Of a DNA stretch of 64,000 nt, positions 49,937 through 59,023 are shown in pieces. This DNA is from an uncultured Clostridia bacterium (GTDB lineage: Bacteria; Bacillota; Clostridia; Christensenellales; CAG-917). The notes under the pieces are model-generated. The model made no database searches, was not told the DNA's origin, and worked only from the letters and a program-made list of their open reading frames with translations. A program made the translations under genes and the position numbers. Every line of letters begins with the position of its first letter. Positions within the stretch are counted from its first letter, which is position 1. The DNA is taken from contig CAKQGN010000005.1 in assembly GCA_934233745.1 (NCBI GenBank), forward strand, positions 1 through 64,000. The letters run 5' to 3'.

Positions 49937-52045
49937 ATGAAATACAAAATGCTGTTTTCGCCTATGAAAATAGGCAACTGCGAAATCAAAAATCGTATTG
50001 TGATGTCGCCCATGCTTATGGGCTTCGGTAAGTTTGACGGTTGCGTTACCGAGCAACTTATGGACTATTACGAGGAGCGTGCAAAGGGCGGCACGGGACT
50101 TATCATCACCGAAATTACTCGTATAAACGACTTTCACGGTTCGGCGGCGTTTGCGCAACTCGGCGCAAGCCATGATTATCAAATCCCCGGACTTCATGAA
50201 TTTGCCGAGCGCATTCACAAGCACGGTGCGAAACTGTTTGTACAACTGCATCATCCCGGTCGTCAAAACGTCGGTCTTGCAATCGGCACGGTGCCTGTTT
50301 GCATTGCCATGACAAGAATGTGCAAAAAATTCCCGAAATTTCTTTTCGGCGTTGCGCCGAAGATAGCTCCGTTTATGTCAAAATACAATATCGCGCTTTC
50401 CTCCGTATCCGCGTCAAAATGCGAGCCGAGCTACTTTGCGGGCGGAAGAGTGCGTGCGCTCAGCCACAGGGAAGTGAAAAAGGTGATTAGCCAATTTATC
50501 GACGGAGCGGTGCGCTGTCAAAAAGCGGGTATAGACGGCGTGGAACTTCACGGTACGCACGGATACCTCATTCAGCAATTTTTGTCTCCGAATACAAATC
50601 ACAGAACAGACGAATACGGCGGCAGTTTTGAAAACAGACTGCGTTTTTTGCGTGAAATCGTCGAAGGAATCCGCAAACAGTGCGGCGATTACCCCATTAT
50701 CGTTCGCCTCACCGTTGACGAATTCTATGAAAAAATCGGACAACCGGGCAAGGGTTACGATTTTGAAACAGGCTTGAAATATGCAAAAGCGATTGCGGAT
50801 ATGGGGGTTGACGCAATCGATGTTTCGAGCGCGGCATACGATACCTTCAACTATTGGCTCGAACCTACCAGTTTCGATTGCGGTTGGAGAAAGTATCTTG
50901 CGGCGGCAGTCAAAAAAGAGGTCGGCATACCTGTCATTGCGGCAAACCTCATTCGCACGCCCGAACAAGCCGAAAAACAACTCGAAGAAGGCGATCAGGA
51001 CTTTGTTTCTCTTGGCAGACCGCATATTGCCGATCCGCATTGGGCAGAAAAGGCGCAAAGCGGACATGAAAACGAAATCAAACGTTGCCTTTGCTGTCTA
51101 TATTGTATTGAATGCATGCAAGACAATGCGTATCACGGCGACCACGGCTATTGCGCAGTCAACCCCACTGTCGGCAGAGAAAAGGAATTTGACAATCTTC
51201 CCCATGACGGAAACGGCAGAGTAGTCGTTGTCGTCGGAGCGGGCGTTGCGGGGCTGACTTGTGCCGAAATGCTCTCAAGAAGAGGATTCAAAGCAATCGT
51301 TCTTGAAAAAGACGACAAAATCGGCGGACAAATTCAACTTGCCGATAAGCCGCCCAAAAAAGAAAAACTCGCCTGGAGTTTTGAGGATATGCGCACAAAC
51401 GCCGAAAAATTCGGAGCAGAAATCATTTTGAACACCGAGGCAACACCCGAAATCATAGCAAGCTACAATCCTTATGCGGTTGTCATCGCAACAGGCGCAT
51501 GTGCTGTCAAACCTCGCTCTATCGAGGGCGTAAACCTTGCAAACGTTTATACCACAACGCAGATTTTGAGCGGTGAAGTTAAACTCGAAAACAAAACCGT
51601 CGCACTTATCGGTTCGGGTATGACAGGGCTGGAAACTGCCGAAATGTTGATAGAGCATGACAACAAAGTCGCTATCGTAGACATGTCGGATACGCTCGCT
51701 CCCGGAACATGGTTTCAGCACCTTGACGACATTGTGCCGAAACTCGACGCAAAGGGAACGCAATACATTCTTTCGCACAAACTCAATTCTATTGACGAAA
51801 AAGGCATCGTAATAGAGCCTGTGAAATTCGATAAGCATCAAAAACCCGTCGGCAAGGGCAATCCGTACCACATAGACGCAGACGCGGTTGTTTTGTCGCT
51901 CGGCGCACGCTCGGTGAATTCTCTTGCAAAGGAACTCGAAGGGAAAGTGAACAATCTTTTTGTCATCGGTGACGCAAAGAAAGTGGGAAGAATTGCAGAC
52001 GCAACGCGCGAAGCGTACGACGTTGCAATCCACAAACTCAAATAA
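49937..52045 (+). CDS. NADH:flavin oxidoreductase, 2,4-dienoyl-CoA reductase/BaiCD type
   Basis: 702 residues from the ATG at 49937 (AGGGAG upstream). Residues 1-370 are an FMN TIM barrel of the old-yellow-enzyme family (KIGNCEIKNRIVMSPM, VQLHHPGRQ, GVELHGTHGYLIQQFLSPNTNHRTDEYGG). Residues ~378-392 carry the [4Fe-4S] cysteines CLCCLYCIECM. The second half has an FAD/NAD fold (VVVVGAGVAGLTCAEMLSRRG and VALIGSGMTGLETAEMLIEHD). Such iron-sulfur flavoenzymes reduce enoyl thioesters, bile-acid enones or trimethylamine; the substrate is not predictable. The barrel includes a ~30-residue insert near residues 110-150. Confidence 0.92.
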   Translation: MKYKMLFSPMKIGNCEIKNRIVMSPMLMGFGKFDGCVTEQLMDYYEERAKGGTGLIITEITRINDFHGSAAFAQLGASHDYQIPGLHEFAERIHKHGAKLFVQLHHPGRQNVGLAIGTVPVCIAMTRMCKKFPKFLFGVAPKIAPFMSKYNIALSSVSASKCEPSYFAGGRVRALSHREVKKVISQFIDGAVRCQKAGIDGVELHGTHGYLIQQFLSPNTNHRTDEYGGSFENRLRFLREIVEGIRKQCGDYPIIVRLTVDEFYEKIGQPGKGYDFETGLKYAKAIADMGVDAIDVSSAAYDTFNYWLEPTSFDCGWRKYLAAAVKKEVGIPVIAANLIRTPEQAEKQLEEGDQDFVSLGRPHIADPHWAEKAQSGHENEIKRCLCCLYCIECMQDNAYHGDHGYCAVNPTVGREKEFDNLPHDGNGRVVVVVGAGVAGLTCAEMLSRRGFKAIVLEKDDKIGGQIQLADKPPKKEKLAWSFEDMRTNAEKFGAEIILNTEATPEIIASYNPYAVVIATGACAVKPRSIEGVNLANVYTTTQILSGEVKLENKTVALIGSGMTGLETAEMLIEHDNKVAIVDMSDTLAPGTWFQHLDDIVPKLDAKGTQYILSHKLNSIDEKGIVIEPVKFDKHQKPVGKGNPYHIDADAVVLSLGARSVNSLAKELEGKVNNLFVIGDAKKVGRIADATREAYDVAIHKLK

Positions 52046-52074
52046 TTCAAATATTTGAAAACCTGATGAAAATG

Positions 52075-52118
52075 TGCGATTTATGCGGTTAGATGCCGCA
52101 AAATCGCGCTTTTTTTTG
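52075..52118 (+). terminator. Terminator of the flavin oxidoreductase gene
   Basis: GCGATTT...GCGG/CCGC...AAATCGC composite stem followed by eight T. Confidence 0.75.
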
Positions 52119-52144
52119 TCTTGTGATAAGGCTTGCTTTATGAT
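52116..52144 (+). promoter_or_regulatory. Promoter of the phosphodiesterase gene
   Basis: TTGTCT, 17 bp, then TATGAT. The -35 box begins in the T run of the preceding terminator. Confidence 0.6.
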
Positions 52145-52176
52145 AAAATAAAACTATAAAACTTGTGAGGCGAACT

Positions 52177-53280
52177 ATGCGTAAATCGATTCCCGTAAAT
52201 TACGACGATTCTTTGGTGTCTTTGGCTTGTTCGGTGCTGAAACGCTTTGGCGCACCGTACGGGCATAATACGCTCAAAGACTTTGACGATTTGCTTGCGA
52301 AAGGCTATAAAAACGTCGTGGTTATGCTTTTTGACGGTATGGGCGTGAAGATTCTCGACAAGCACGAGAATTGCGCTCCGTTTTTGCGTTCGCATTTGGT
52401 GCGCCCGATATGCTCGGTTTTTCCGCCTACAACCACTGCCGCAACGACGTCAATCGAAACGGGACTTACGCCTTTGGAACACGGTTGGCTCGGTTGGGCG
52501 CTCTATTTCAAAGAAATAGACAAGAACGTGTGCCTGTTTACGAATACCGTTTTCGGCTCGGAGGAGATTGCCGCCGATTATCCCGTTGCAAAAAGCGCCA
52601 TTGCATACGATAGCGTCCAGAAAAAGATAAAAAACGTCGGAAATCAGGCTTATTTCGTGTCAAAACATGCCGAAATCAAGACGGACAGCGTGCATACGAC
52701 CTGCCAAATCGTAAAGGAATTGTGCCAAAAAGAAGGATATAAGTATATCTATACGTATTGGCATCAACCCGACCACGATATGCACGATTTCGGCACTACG
52801 GACGAAAGAGTAGCAGAGCAAATCAGATTGATAAACGACGAGGTTGAGAATCTCTGCAAAGATTTGAAAGACACCATAGTTGTCGTCACGGCGGATCACG
52901 GACTAGTGGACGTTGAATGGAAGTCGCTTTGCGATTATCCCGAAATTGCCGATACGCTTGAAAGAGTGCCGTCTATCGAACCGAGGGCAATGTCGATTTT
53001 TGTCAAAAAAGGCAGAAAAAAGGACTTTGAAAACGCTTTTGAAAAGGTGTTCGGAAATGATTATATCCTTTTCACACACGAGGAAGTCGTCAAAAACGGG
53101 TTGTTCGGGGAGGGGAAACCGAATCCTCGTTTTGAAGATTTTGTCGGCGATTACGTTGCCGTGGCAACGGGGAAAGTGTGCGTCAATTCGTTTGAACTAT
53201 CCGACGAAGAGTTTGTCGGTATGCACGCAGGGGCGTGCATCGACGAAATTCTCGTGCCGTTTATCGTCGTTGAAACTTGA
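52177..53280 (+). CDS. Alkaline phosphatase superfamily phosphodiesterase
   Basis: 367 residues from the ATG at 52177, with GAGG upstream. Type I phosphodiesterase/nucleotide pyrophosphatase fold: VVMLFDGMGVKIL (metal Asp) near residue 45, nucleophile region SVFPPTTTAATTSIETGLTPLEHGWLGW near 80, YWHQPDHDMHDFG near 195 (metal Asp/His), VVTADHGLVDV near 232, and GMHAGA near the C-terminus. No signal peptide, so cytosolic. It cleaves phosphodiesters or phosphonates; the substrate is unknown. Confidence 0.88.
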   Translation: MRKSIPVNYDDSLVSLACSVLKRFGAPYGHNTLKDFDDLLAKGYKNVVVMLFDGMGVKILDKHENCAPFLRSHLVRPICSVFPPTTTAATTSIETGLTPLEHGWLGWALYFKEIDKNVCLFTNTVFGSEEIAADYPVAKSAIAYDSVQKKIKNVGNQAYFVSKHAEIKTDSVHTTCQIVKELCQKEGYKYIYTYWHQPDHDMHDFGTTDERVAEQIRLINDEVENLCKDLKDTIVVVTADHGLVDVEWKSLCDYPEIADTLERVPSIEPRAMSIFVKKGRKKDFENAFEKVFGNDYILFTHEEVVKNGLFGEGKPNPRFEDFVGDYVAVATGKVCVNSFELSDEEFVGMHAGACIDEILVPFIVVET

Positions 53281-53396
53281 CTTTGTCAAAAACAGATACT
53301 TAGCCTCCTCGCAAGCGATTTAACGATTTTGCGCGGAGGCTTTTGAATTTTCGGAGTTTTTTCGCATAAAATTTTCTTACAAACGTTAAATTTGCT

Positions 53397-53426
53397 ATTG
53401 ATATTTTTATATCAATATAGTAAAAT
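53397..53426 (+). promoter_or_regulatory. Aconitase X promoter with overlapping palindrome
   Basis: TTGATA, 17 bp, then TAAAAT. ATTGATAT-TTTT-ATATCAAT (53397-53416) is a perfect inverted repeat covering the -35 box and half the spacer. The TTGATA-N6-TATCAA layout matches the element at the Fe-S scaffold promoter (26109-26126). Confidence 0.74.
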
Positions 53427-53487
53427 TTGTTTGTAAGAACGATAAAGTTTGCGCAATACGGAAAGTAATGCGCCAAGAGGGATAAAT

Positions 53488-54774
53488 ATGAAATACAACA
53501 TGCAACTCACTCCCGAACAAGCCGACATTCTCAACGGCAAAAAGGGAGAAACGATGGCAAAAGTCATGGAAACACTCGTTATGTTCGGCGATATTTTCGG
53601 AGCAAAACGTATGGTTGAAGTGACGCACAAAGAGGGACACCTCGTCACGAGCTTCGGCATAGGTCTTTTGAAGCCTCTTTATAAGACGATGGACAGACTT
53701 ATTGCCGACGGAATAAAAACCCAAGGTGCTTTTACGGTGGATCCTCGTCCGCTCGACAGAAAAAACGTCAAATATTCCTTGCTCGATCGCCTTGTCAATG
53801 AGAAAATCATGTATTCTCAACAAGAGCATTATGAGCAGCAGTTGAAAGCGGTCGGTTTGAAGGACGCCAACGCATTTACTTGCGCTTGCTATCTCGACGA
53901 AGTGGGCAATGTCCCGAAGAAGGGCGATATACTTTCCTGGGCGGAATCGAGCGCGGTCGTTTATGCAAACTCCGTTCTCGGCGCACGCTGCAACAGAAAC
54001 AGCGGTATGCTCGATTTGTTCGGCTCGATTGTGGGTTGCGTTCCCGAATTCGGGCTTCTGACCGATGAGGGAAGAAAAGCGACGTGGATTGTCAAAGTCG
54101 AAACGACAAAAATCCCCGAAGCACAAATTCTCGGAAGCGCAATCGGCATGAAAGTTGTCGAAGACGTGCCGTATGTTTTCGGCCTTGACAAGTGGATCGG
54201 ATCCGAACTCACCGACGAAGCGAAAGGCTACCTCAAAGATTTCGGCGCGGCGACAGCATCAAACGGTGCGGTCGGACTCTATCATATCGACAACCTTACC
54301 CCCGAAGCAAAGGAACTCGGTCAAAAACTCATCGTCGAAAATCCGAAAGTGTACGTCATCGACGACGCGGAACTCGAAAGAGTGTACAAGAGCTATCCGA
54401 ATATGTGGAAAAAGCCCGACAGCAAAGCTACCATGGCATTTGTGGGCTGTCCGCATCTGACGTTCACTCAACTCAACGAATGGACGGATATGATTGAAAA
54501 AGCACTCAAAGAAAGCGGAAAGAAGAAAGTTGCGTTGCAGACAATCGTTTGCTCTGCACCCGACGTGGTGGAAAAATTCAAAAATACGCCTGCATACAAC
54601 CGTCTTATCGCGACGGGCGCAAAGCTCACGAGCATTTGTCCGCTTATGTATACCAACAATCCGCTCACAAAGGGTAAATCCATTGCGACTTGCTCAAACA
54701 AACTCCGCACTTACAGCATCGCAAGATACTACAAGACGGCAGATCTTCTCAATATCATCGCAGGAAAGGAGTGA
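53488..54774 (+). CDS. Aconitase X, large catalytic subunit (DUF521)
   Basis: 428 residues from the ATG at 53488. Characteristic AcnX segments: MQLTPEQADILNGKKGETMAKVMETLV at the start, SWAESSAVVYANSVLGARCNRNSGMLDLF near residue 150 with a cluster Cys, FVGCPHLTFTQLNEW near 318, and CPLMYTNNPLTKGKSIATCSNKLRTY near 395 with more cluster cysteines. Known members dehydrate phosphomevalonate or cis-3-hydroxyproline; which one applies here is not decided by the motifs. The small swivel subunit follows as a separate gene. Expression is probably controlled through the promoter palindrome. Confidence 0.92.
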   Translation: MKYNMQLTPEQADILNGKKGETMAKVMETLVMFGDIFGAKRMVEVTHKEGHLVTSFGIGLLKPLYKTMDRLIADGIKTQGAFTVDPRPLDRKNVKYSLLDRLVNEKIMYSQQEHYEQQLKAVGLKDANAFTCACYLDEVGNVPKKGDILSWAESSAVVYANSVLGARCNRNSGMLDLFGSIVGCVPEFGLLTDEGRKATWIVKVETTKIPEAQILGSAIGMKVVEDVPYVFGLDKWIGSELTDEAKGYLKDFGAATASNGAVGLYHIDNLTPEAKELGQKLIVENPKVYVIDDAELERVYKSYPNMWKKPDSKATMAFVGCPHLTFTQLNEWTDMIEKALKESGKKKVALQTIVCSAPDVVEKFKNTPAYNRLIATGAKLTSICPLMYTNNPLTKGKSIATCSNKLRTYSIARYYKTADLLNIIAGKE

Positions 54775-54779
54775 AGACT

Positions 54780-55220
54780 ATGAAATCATTTAAGGGTAGA
54801 GTTATAGCCGCAGGCAACTTCAAAGGCGAAGCCGTTGTGTCAAGACAAGGCGTAAACACGCTTGCGACTTTTCAAAAAAGCGCTCTGACAAATGCAAAAC
54901 AAGTTATTGTCAGCGACCAAAACAACAAAGATATTTTCGGACTCAACATTACGGGCAAGGCTCTTTGCCTTCCGCAAACAATCGGTTCGACGACGGGCGG
55001 TCTTGTTATTCAAACCGTATGTTCGATGGGCATCAACCCCGCGGCATTCCTTTTTTCGGAGCATATCGACTCGCTTGCGGCAAGCGGAATCGTGCTTGCA
55101 AAGATTTGGGAAGATTCAAACGTCATTGCAATCGACGAGCTTGGCGACGAGTTTTTGAAAACCGTCAACACGGGCGATACAATAACGATAAAAGAGGACG
55201 GCACCGTCACGATAGGTTGA
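54780..55220 (+). CDS. Aconitase X, small swivel subunit (DUF126)
   Basis: 146 residues; ATG at 54780 behind AAAGGAG, 5 bp after the large subunit. The swivel domain has the conserved LCLPQTIGSTTGGLVIQTV loop with the Ser that contacts substrate, and begins FKGRVIAAGNFKGEAVVS. It closes over the active site of the large subunit. Two-gene organisation is the type common in archaea and anaerobic bacteria; other bacteria have fused versions. Confidence 0.92.
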   Translation: MKSFKGRVIAAGNFKGEAVVSRQGVNTLATFQKSALTNAKQVIVSDQNNKDIFGLNITGKALCLPQTIGSTTGGLVIQTVCSMGINPAAFLFSEHIDSLAASGIVLAKIWEDSNVIAIDELGDEFLKTVNTGDTITIKEDGTVTIG

Positions 55221-55236
55221 TTTTTTACAACAATAT

Positions 55237-55271
55237 ATATAAAAGCGCACGCATTGCGTGCGCTTTTATAT
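55237..55271. terminator. Bidirectional terminator
   Basis: Palindrome ATATAAAAGCGCACGCA/TGCGTGCGCTTTTATAT between the convergent aconitase X and aminotransferase genes. Confidence 0.88.
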
Positions 55272-55287
55272 ATGTCGCAATATGCGG

Positions 55288-56466
55288 TCATTTGTTTTTC
55301 AAAAATTCCTCGATCAGATCCAAGGCGCGTTTTATTATATCCATTGAATAAGCGTAACTTATGCGTACAAAATCTTTGCCGCTTTGACCGAATGCACCGC
55401 CCGGAACAACGGCAACGTTCTTTGCGTCGAGAAGGGCATATGCAAATTTTTCACCGTCCATTCCCGTCGATTTTACGCACGGAAACACATAGAATGCGCC
55501 TCTTGGTTCAAAACAAGAAAGTCCCATTGCATTGAGACGGTCAACAAGATAGCGTCTGCGCTTATCGTATTCGTCACGCATCATATGCACCTCTTTGAAA
55601 TCGTCCTTAAAAGAAGAATTTAGTGCTTCTAACGCCACGTATTGCGCTGCGGTCGATGCGCACATAATAGCGTATTGATGGATTTTGTATATAACGTCGA
55701 TGATTTCTTTGGGGGCGCAAACATATCCGAGTCGCCAACCGGTCATTGCAAAATATTTTGAAAATCCGCTTATGACGATTGTGCGCTCGCGCATGCCGTC
55801 AAACGACGCGATGGAAGTGAATTTCAGACCGTTGTAAGACAATTCGCCGTAAATCTCGTCACTGAATACAATAAGATTGTGTTTTTTGACGATAGGCACA
55901 AGTTTTTCAAGGTCGGATTTTTCCATAACCGCACCCGTGGGGTTGTTGGGGTATGCAAGCAACAGTCCCTTTGTTTTGGGCGTTATTGCGCTCTCGAGTT
56001 CATCGGGCATGAGCTTGAATTCGTTTTCGATTTTGCATTGAATAGGCACCGCAGTTCCGCCGCAAAGGGACACAAGGGGAGCGTAACACACAAAACAAGG
56101 CTCGGGAATGAGTATCTCGTCGCCTGGCGCAACGATTGCACGGAATGCCGCATCTATGCCTTCGCTGGCACCGACGGTTATGATTATCTCATCGTGCGGA
56201 TTGTATCTGACGCCGATAAACTGCTCGGTATATCGTGAAATTGCCTCACGCAGTTCAAAAAGTCCTGCGTTTGCGGTGTATTGGGTTTTGCCTGCGATTA
56301 TACTGTTTATGCCCGCTTGCGAAAAAACCGACGGCGTGGAAAAATCCGGCTCGCCTACGCCCAAAGAAAGACAATCTTTTCTGGTTGCCGCAATGCCGAA
56401 AAATTCTCGGATTCCCGATGGTTTCAAGTCGCGTGCGATAGGGTTCAAAATTTGCGAGTAATCCAT
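55288..56466 (-). CDS. Class I/II aminotransferase (PatA/AspC-like)
   Basis: 392 residues, PLP fold type I. LSLGVGEPDFSTP near residue 33, QYTANAGLFELREAI, NNPTGAV near 172, DEIYGELSY near 203, the PLP-lysine motif VISGFSKYFAMTGWRLGY near 231, and RISYAYS near the end (substrate Arg). GAGGGA before the ATG. Likely an aspartate or broad-range amino-acid transaminase. Single gene. Confidence 0.94.
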   Translation of the reverse strand: MDYSQILNPIARDLKPSGIREFFGIAATRKDCLSLGVGEPDFSTPSVFSQAGINSIIAGKTQYTANAGLFELREAISRYTEQFIGVRYNPHDEIIITVGASEGIDAAFRAIVAPGDEILIPEPCFVCYAPLVSLCGGTAVPIQCKIENEFKLMPDELESAITPKTKGLLLAYPNNPTGAVMEKSDLEKLVPIVKKHNLIVFSDEIYGELSYNGLKFTSIASFDGMRERTIVISGFSKYFAMTGWRLGYVCAPKEIIDVIYKIHQYAIMCASTAAQYVALEALNSSFKDDFKEVHMMRDEYDKRRRYLVDRLNAMGLSCFEPRGAFYVFPCVKSTGMDGEKFAYALLDAKNVAVVPGGAFGQSGKDFVRISYAYSMDIIKRALDLIEEFLKNK

Positions 56467-56624
56467 ATATCCCTCTTCATTCGTTTATAATATGAGAAAT
56501 ATAAAAAAAGTTTATCATGTCGGGTGCAAAATTTCAACAAAATCAACCGCTTTTTTGTATGTGAAAAGCAAATTGAAGAGAATAAAGCTGTTTTGTATGA
56601 AAACGGGTAATTGTTGTTTGCCAA

Positions 56625-57932
56625 TCATATCAAAAGCATGATTTCAAGCCCGCCTATTGCGCATAGAAGGGACGGAATTCCCACAATCATGCCGCGCTTT
56701 ACAAAGTCAAGAAAAGAAAATGCGACATTTTGAGTTTTTAGTATCGAACTCCACATTATTGCCGCAAGCGCGCCTATGGGGGTGAGCAACGCTCCGAGAT
56801 TCGAGCCTATTATCGAGGCGTATATTGCGCCTTCGACATTTTGCGTTGCAACGTTTTGAAGAATTTGCGAGTACAAAACAGACATAGGAATGTTGTTCAT
56901 AAGATTTGCAAACAATGCGCTTGTAGTGCCGAACGTGAGGGCGCAATCGGCGCGTTGCAAAGACTTTGCAAGATACTCTGTTACGCCGCATTGGTTGAGG
57001 GAAAGCACAATGACAAACATCGACAGCAAAAACGGTACAAGTTGCCACGGAAGTCTTGAAATCGTTTTGCCGACGGGCTTCATCGATTTGCGGCGAGCAA
57101 GAGTCGCAACGGAACAAGCAACAAGCAACAAGCAGCATGCAGCCAAAGATACCGTCCACATTTCAATCCCTATGTAAGAAGATATCGCAAGCAAAATCGT
57201 AGCAATACACAATATCGTTATTCCTATGATTAAGCAGGGTTTGTTGTCTATTGCGATTTCTTGTTCGTGCAAGTCGATAGGAGATTTAAGTTTTTTTCGG
57301 AACATCAGATACAGTATCGAAAGAGAGCAAAGTCCGGCAAAAATCGTCGGTATCGCCATCATGGCGATATACTTGCCAAAAGTTATACCCATCGACGTTG
57401 CCAGATAGATGTTTGTCGGATTTCCTATTATCAAAAACATGCTCCATGTGTTTGCCGCAACAAATTCGGTGAATATAAAAGGTACGGGGTCTATGTTGCA
57501 GTTTCGCGCAAAATAGCAGATAAAGGGTGTAAAAGTGAGGATAATCACGTCGTTTGATGTGAAAACCGTCAATATCGACACCGTGATATACAAGAGGAAA
57601 AACAACTTTGTCTGACTTGCGCCGGCTTTTTTCATCACGGCATTTGCAAGCCATTTGAAAAAACCGATTTCGTCAAGGTAAATGCTCAGCGCGCTCATAG
57701 ATAAAAACAGCACGAGAATTTTGAGGGGGTTTACTTCGTCGTTCGACGTAAAAGATTGCCATACGGCTTTTGCGTCAACGCCGCCGCTTGCCAAAAGAAT
57801 TACGGCGCATACCAAAGGAATGAGCCAGTACAAACCAAAGCCGACTTTTCCTATCCTCAATCGGAGATTGAAGAGCGTCGAAACGAGTATGCCCAACGCA
57901 CAAATTATAAAGACAGAAAGTTGAAGTGCCAT
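56625..57932 (-). CDS. ArsB/SLC13-superfamily ion transporter
   Basis: 435 residues, about eleven membrane helices. ArsB/NhaD-type signatures: ILTVFTSNDVIILTFTPFI near residue 115, MFLIIGNPTNIYLATSMGI near 168, FANLMNNIPMSVLYSQIL near 350, and GSNLGALLTPIGALAAIMW near 385. The two hairpin loops contain the NPTN and SNLGALLTP elements that coordinate the ion and substrate. It could export arsenite, exchange sodium and protons or import dicarboxylates; no arsR or arsA is nearby, so resistance cannot be claimed. AGAGG before the ATG. Confidence 0.86.
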   Translation of the reverse strand: MALQLSVFIICALGILVSTLFNLRLRIGKVGFGLYWLIPLVCAVILLASGGVDAKAVWQSFTSNDEVNPLKILVLFLSMSALSIYLDEIGFFKWLANAVMKKAGASQTKLFFLLYITVSILTVFTSNDVIILTFTPFICYFARNCNIDPVPFIFTEFVAANTWSMFLIIGNPTNIYLATSMGITFGKYIAMMAIPTIFAGLCSLSILYLMFRKKLKSPIDLHEQEIAIDNKPCLIIGITILCIATILLAISSYIGIEMWTVSLAACCLLLVACSVATLARRKSMKPVGKTISRLPWQLVPFLLSMFVIVLSLNQCGVTEYLAKSLQRADCALTFGTTSALFANLMNNIPMSVLYSQILQNVATQNVEGAIYASIIGSNLGALLTPIGALAAIMWSSILKTQNVAFSFLDFVKRGMIVGIPSLLCAIGGLEIMLLI

Positions 57933-58103
57933 ATTTCCTCTTTTGCAACGTGCATATTATGCTCGCATAAAAAACAAAAGGCAAGTAAATCTACACTTTT
58001 TGCCACAAATGTGAATCTTCTAAAAAATTTTTGATTCCTTACAATCGGTACTATGGACAAATCGAAACCCTTGTGATAAGATAACTATATTAAGGAGTAA
58101 ATT

Positions 58104-58964
58104 ATGTTTGAAATCGTAACAGACAACACTGCCGACCTTTTTGAAGGTTATTACGAACAAAATCCGACACGTCGCCTTCCGTTTTCATTTACGCTCGAAG
58201 ATCGTTTTTATGAAAAAGACGACGAGTATCCGATCGAGCTTTTTTATGAAAAGCTGAAAGCGGGCAAACTTGTCAAGACATCGCAAATCAATCCGCACGA
58301 TGCGCAAGTCATGTTCGAGCAGGTTTTGCAAGAGGGCAAAGACGTGCTTTATATCGGCTTTTCGTCGGGTATGAGCGGAAGTTTCGACAACATTTCGTAT
58401 ATAGCAAAAGGGTTGCGTATCAAATATCCCGATCGCAAAGTAATCGTCATCGACACTCTTGCAGGCGCAGGCGGTGAAGGCTTGCTTGTCTACTATGCAA
58501 AAAAGATGCAGCAAGAGGGCAAGAGCATGGAAGAAATCGCCGAATGGGTTGAAACTCACAAACTCGACGCGCATCATTGTTTTATCGTAAGCGACCTTAT
58601 AAATCTGCGCAACAGCGGTCGTATCTCGACTCTTGCCGCCCTTTTCGGAATGATTGTGCATATCAATCCCGTTTTGCAACTTACCACCGAGGGCAGAATC
58701 GGTATCGTGACAAAAGCAATAGGAAGGAAAAAATCCGTTTCCGAAATGGTCAAGTTTTTCAAAAACAACTATATAAAGGACGACAACGACTTTATTCTCA
58801 TCGGACATACCAATTGCCCCGAGGAAGCACATGCTTTCGGAGCGCAGATAGAGCAAATATCGGGCGGCGTTCCTGTCAAATACGGGTATATAAACCGCTT
58901 GGTATCCGGTTGCGCAGGCTACAATGCTTTGGCAGTATTCTTTATGGGCAAAACGCGTACCTGA
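58104..58964 (+). CDS. DegV-family fatty-acid-binding protein
   Basis: 286 residues. FEIVTDNTADL at the start, KTSQINPHDAQVMFEQVL near residue 52 (TSQ motif), IGFSSGMSGSFDNI near 85, LRNSGRISTLAALFGMIVHINPVLQL near 170. The fold binds a single fatty acid and hands it to the FakA kinase for phospholipid synthesis. FakA is not in the window. AAGGAG before the ATG. Monocistronic with a strong terminator. Confidence 0.94.
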   Translation: MFEIVTDNTADLFEGYYEQNPTRRLPFSFTLEDRFYEKDDEYPIELFYEKLKAGKLVKTSQINPHDAQVMFEQVLQEGKDVLYIGFSSGMSGSFDNISYIAKGLRIKYPDRKVIVIDTLAGAGGEGLLVYYAKKMQQEGKSMEEIAEWVETHKLDAHHCFIVSDLINLRNSGRISTLAALFGMIVHINPVLQLTTEGRIGIVTKAIGRKKSVSEMVKFFKNNYIKDDNDFILIGHTNCPEEAHAFGAQIEQISGGVPVKYGYINRLVSGCAGYNALAVFFMGKTRT

Positions 58965-58975
58965 ATAAAACTTAT

Positions 58976-59010
58976 AAAAAAACTCGCGTCGAAGAACGCG
59001 AGTTTTTTTA
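58976..59010. terminator. Bidirectional terminator
   Basis: AAAAAACTCGCG/CGCGAGTTTTTT with a TCGAAGAA loop, between convergent genes. Confidence 0.9.
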
Positions 59011-59023
59011 TGCTTATTAAGTT

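Noticed and set aside
53397..53426. FNR/CRP site (TTGAT-N4-ATCAA)
   Set aside because: The half-sites are 8 bases apart instead of 4, and the same longer spacing recurs at the Fe-S scaffold promoter.
56625..57932. Arsenic resistance operon
   Set aside because: The carrier fits ArsB/SLC13 broadly, but no arsR, arsA or arsC is adjacent, so the substrate is left open.
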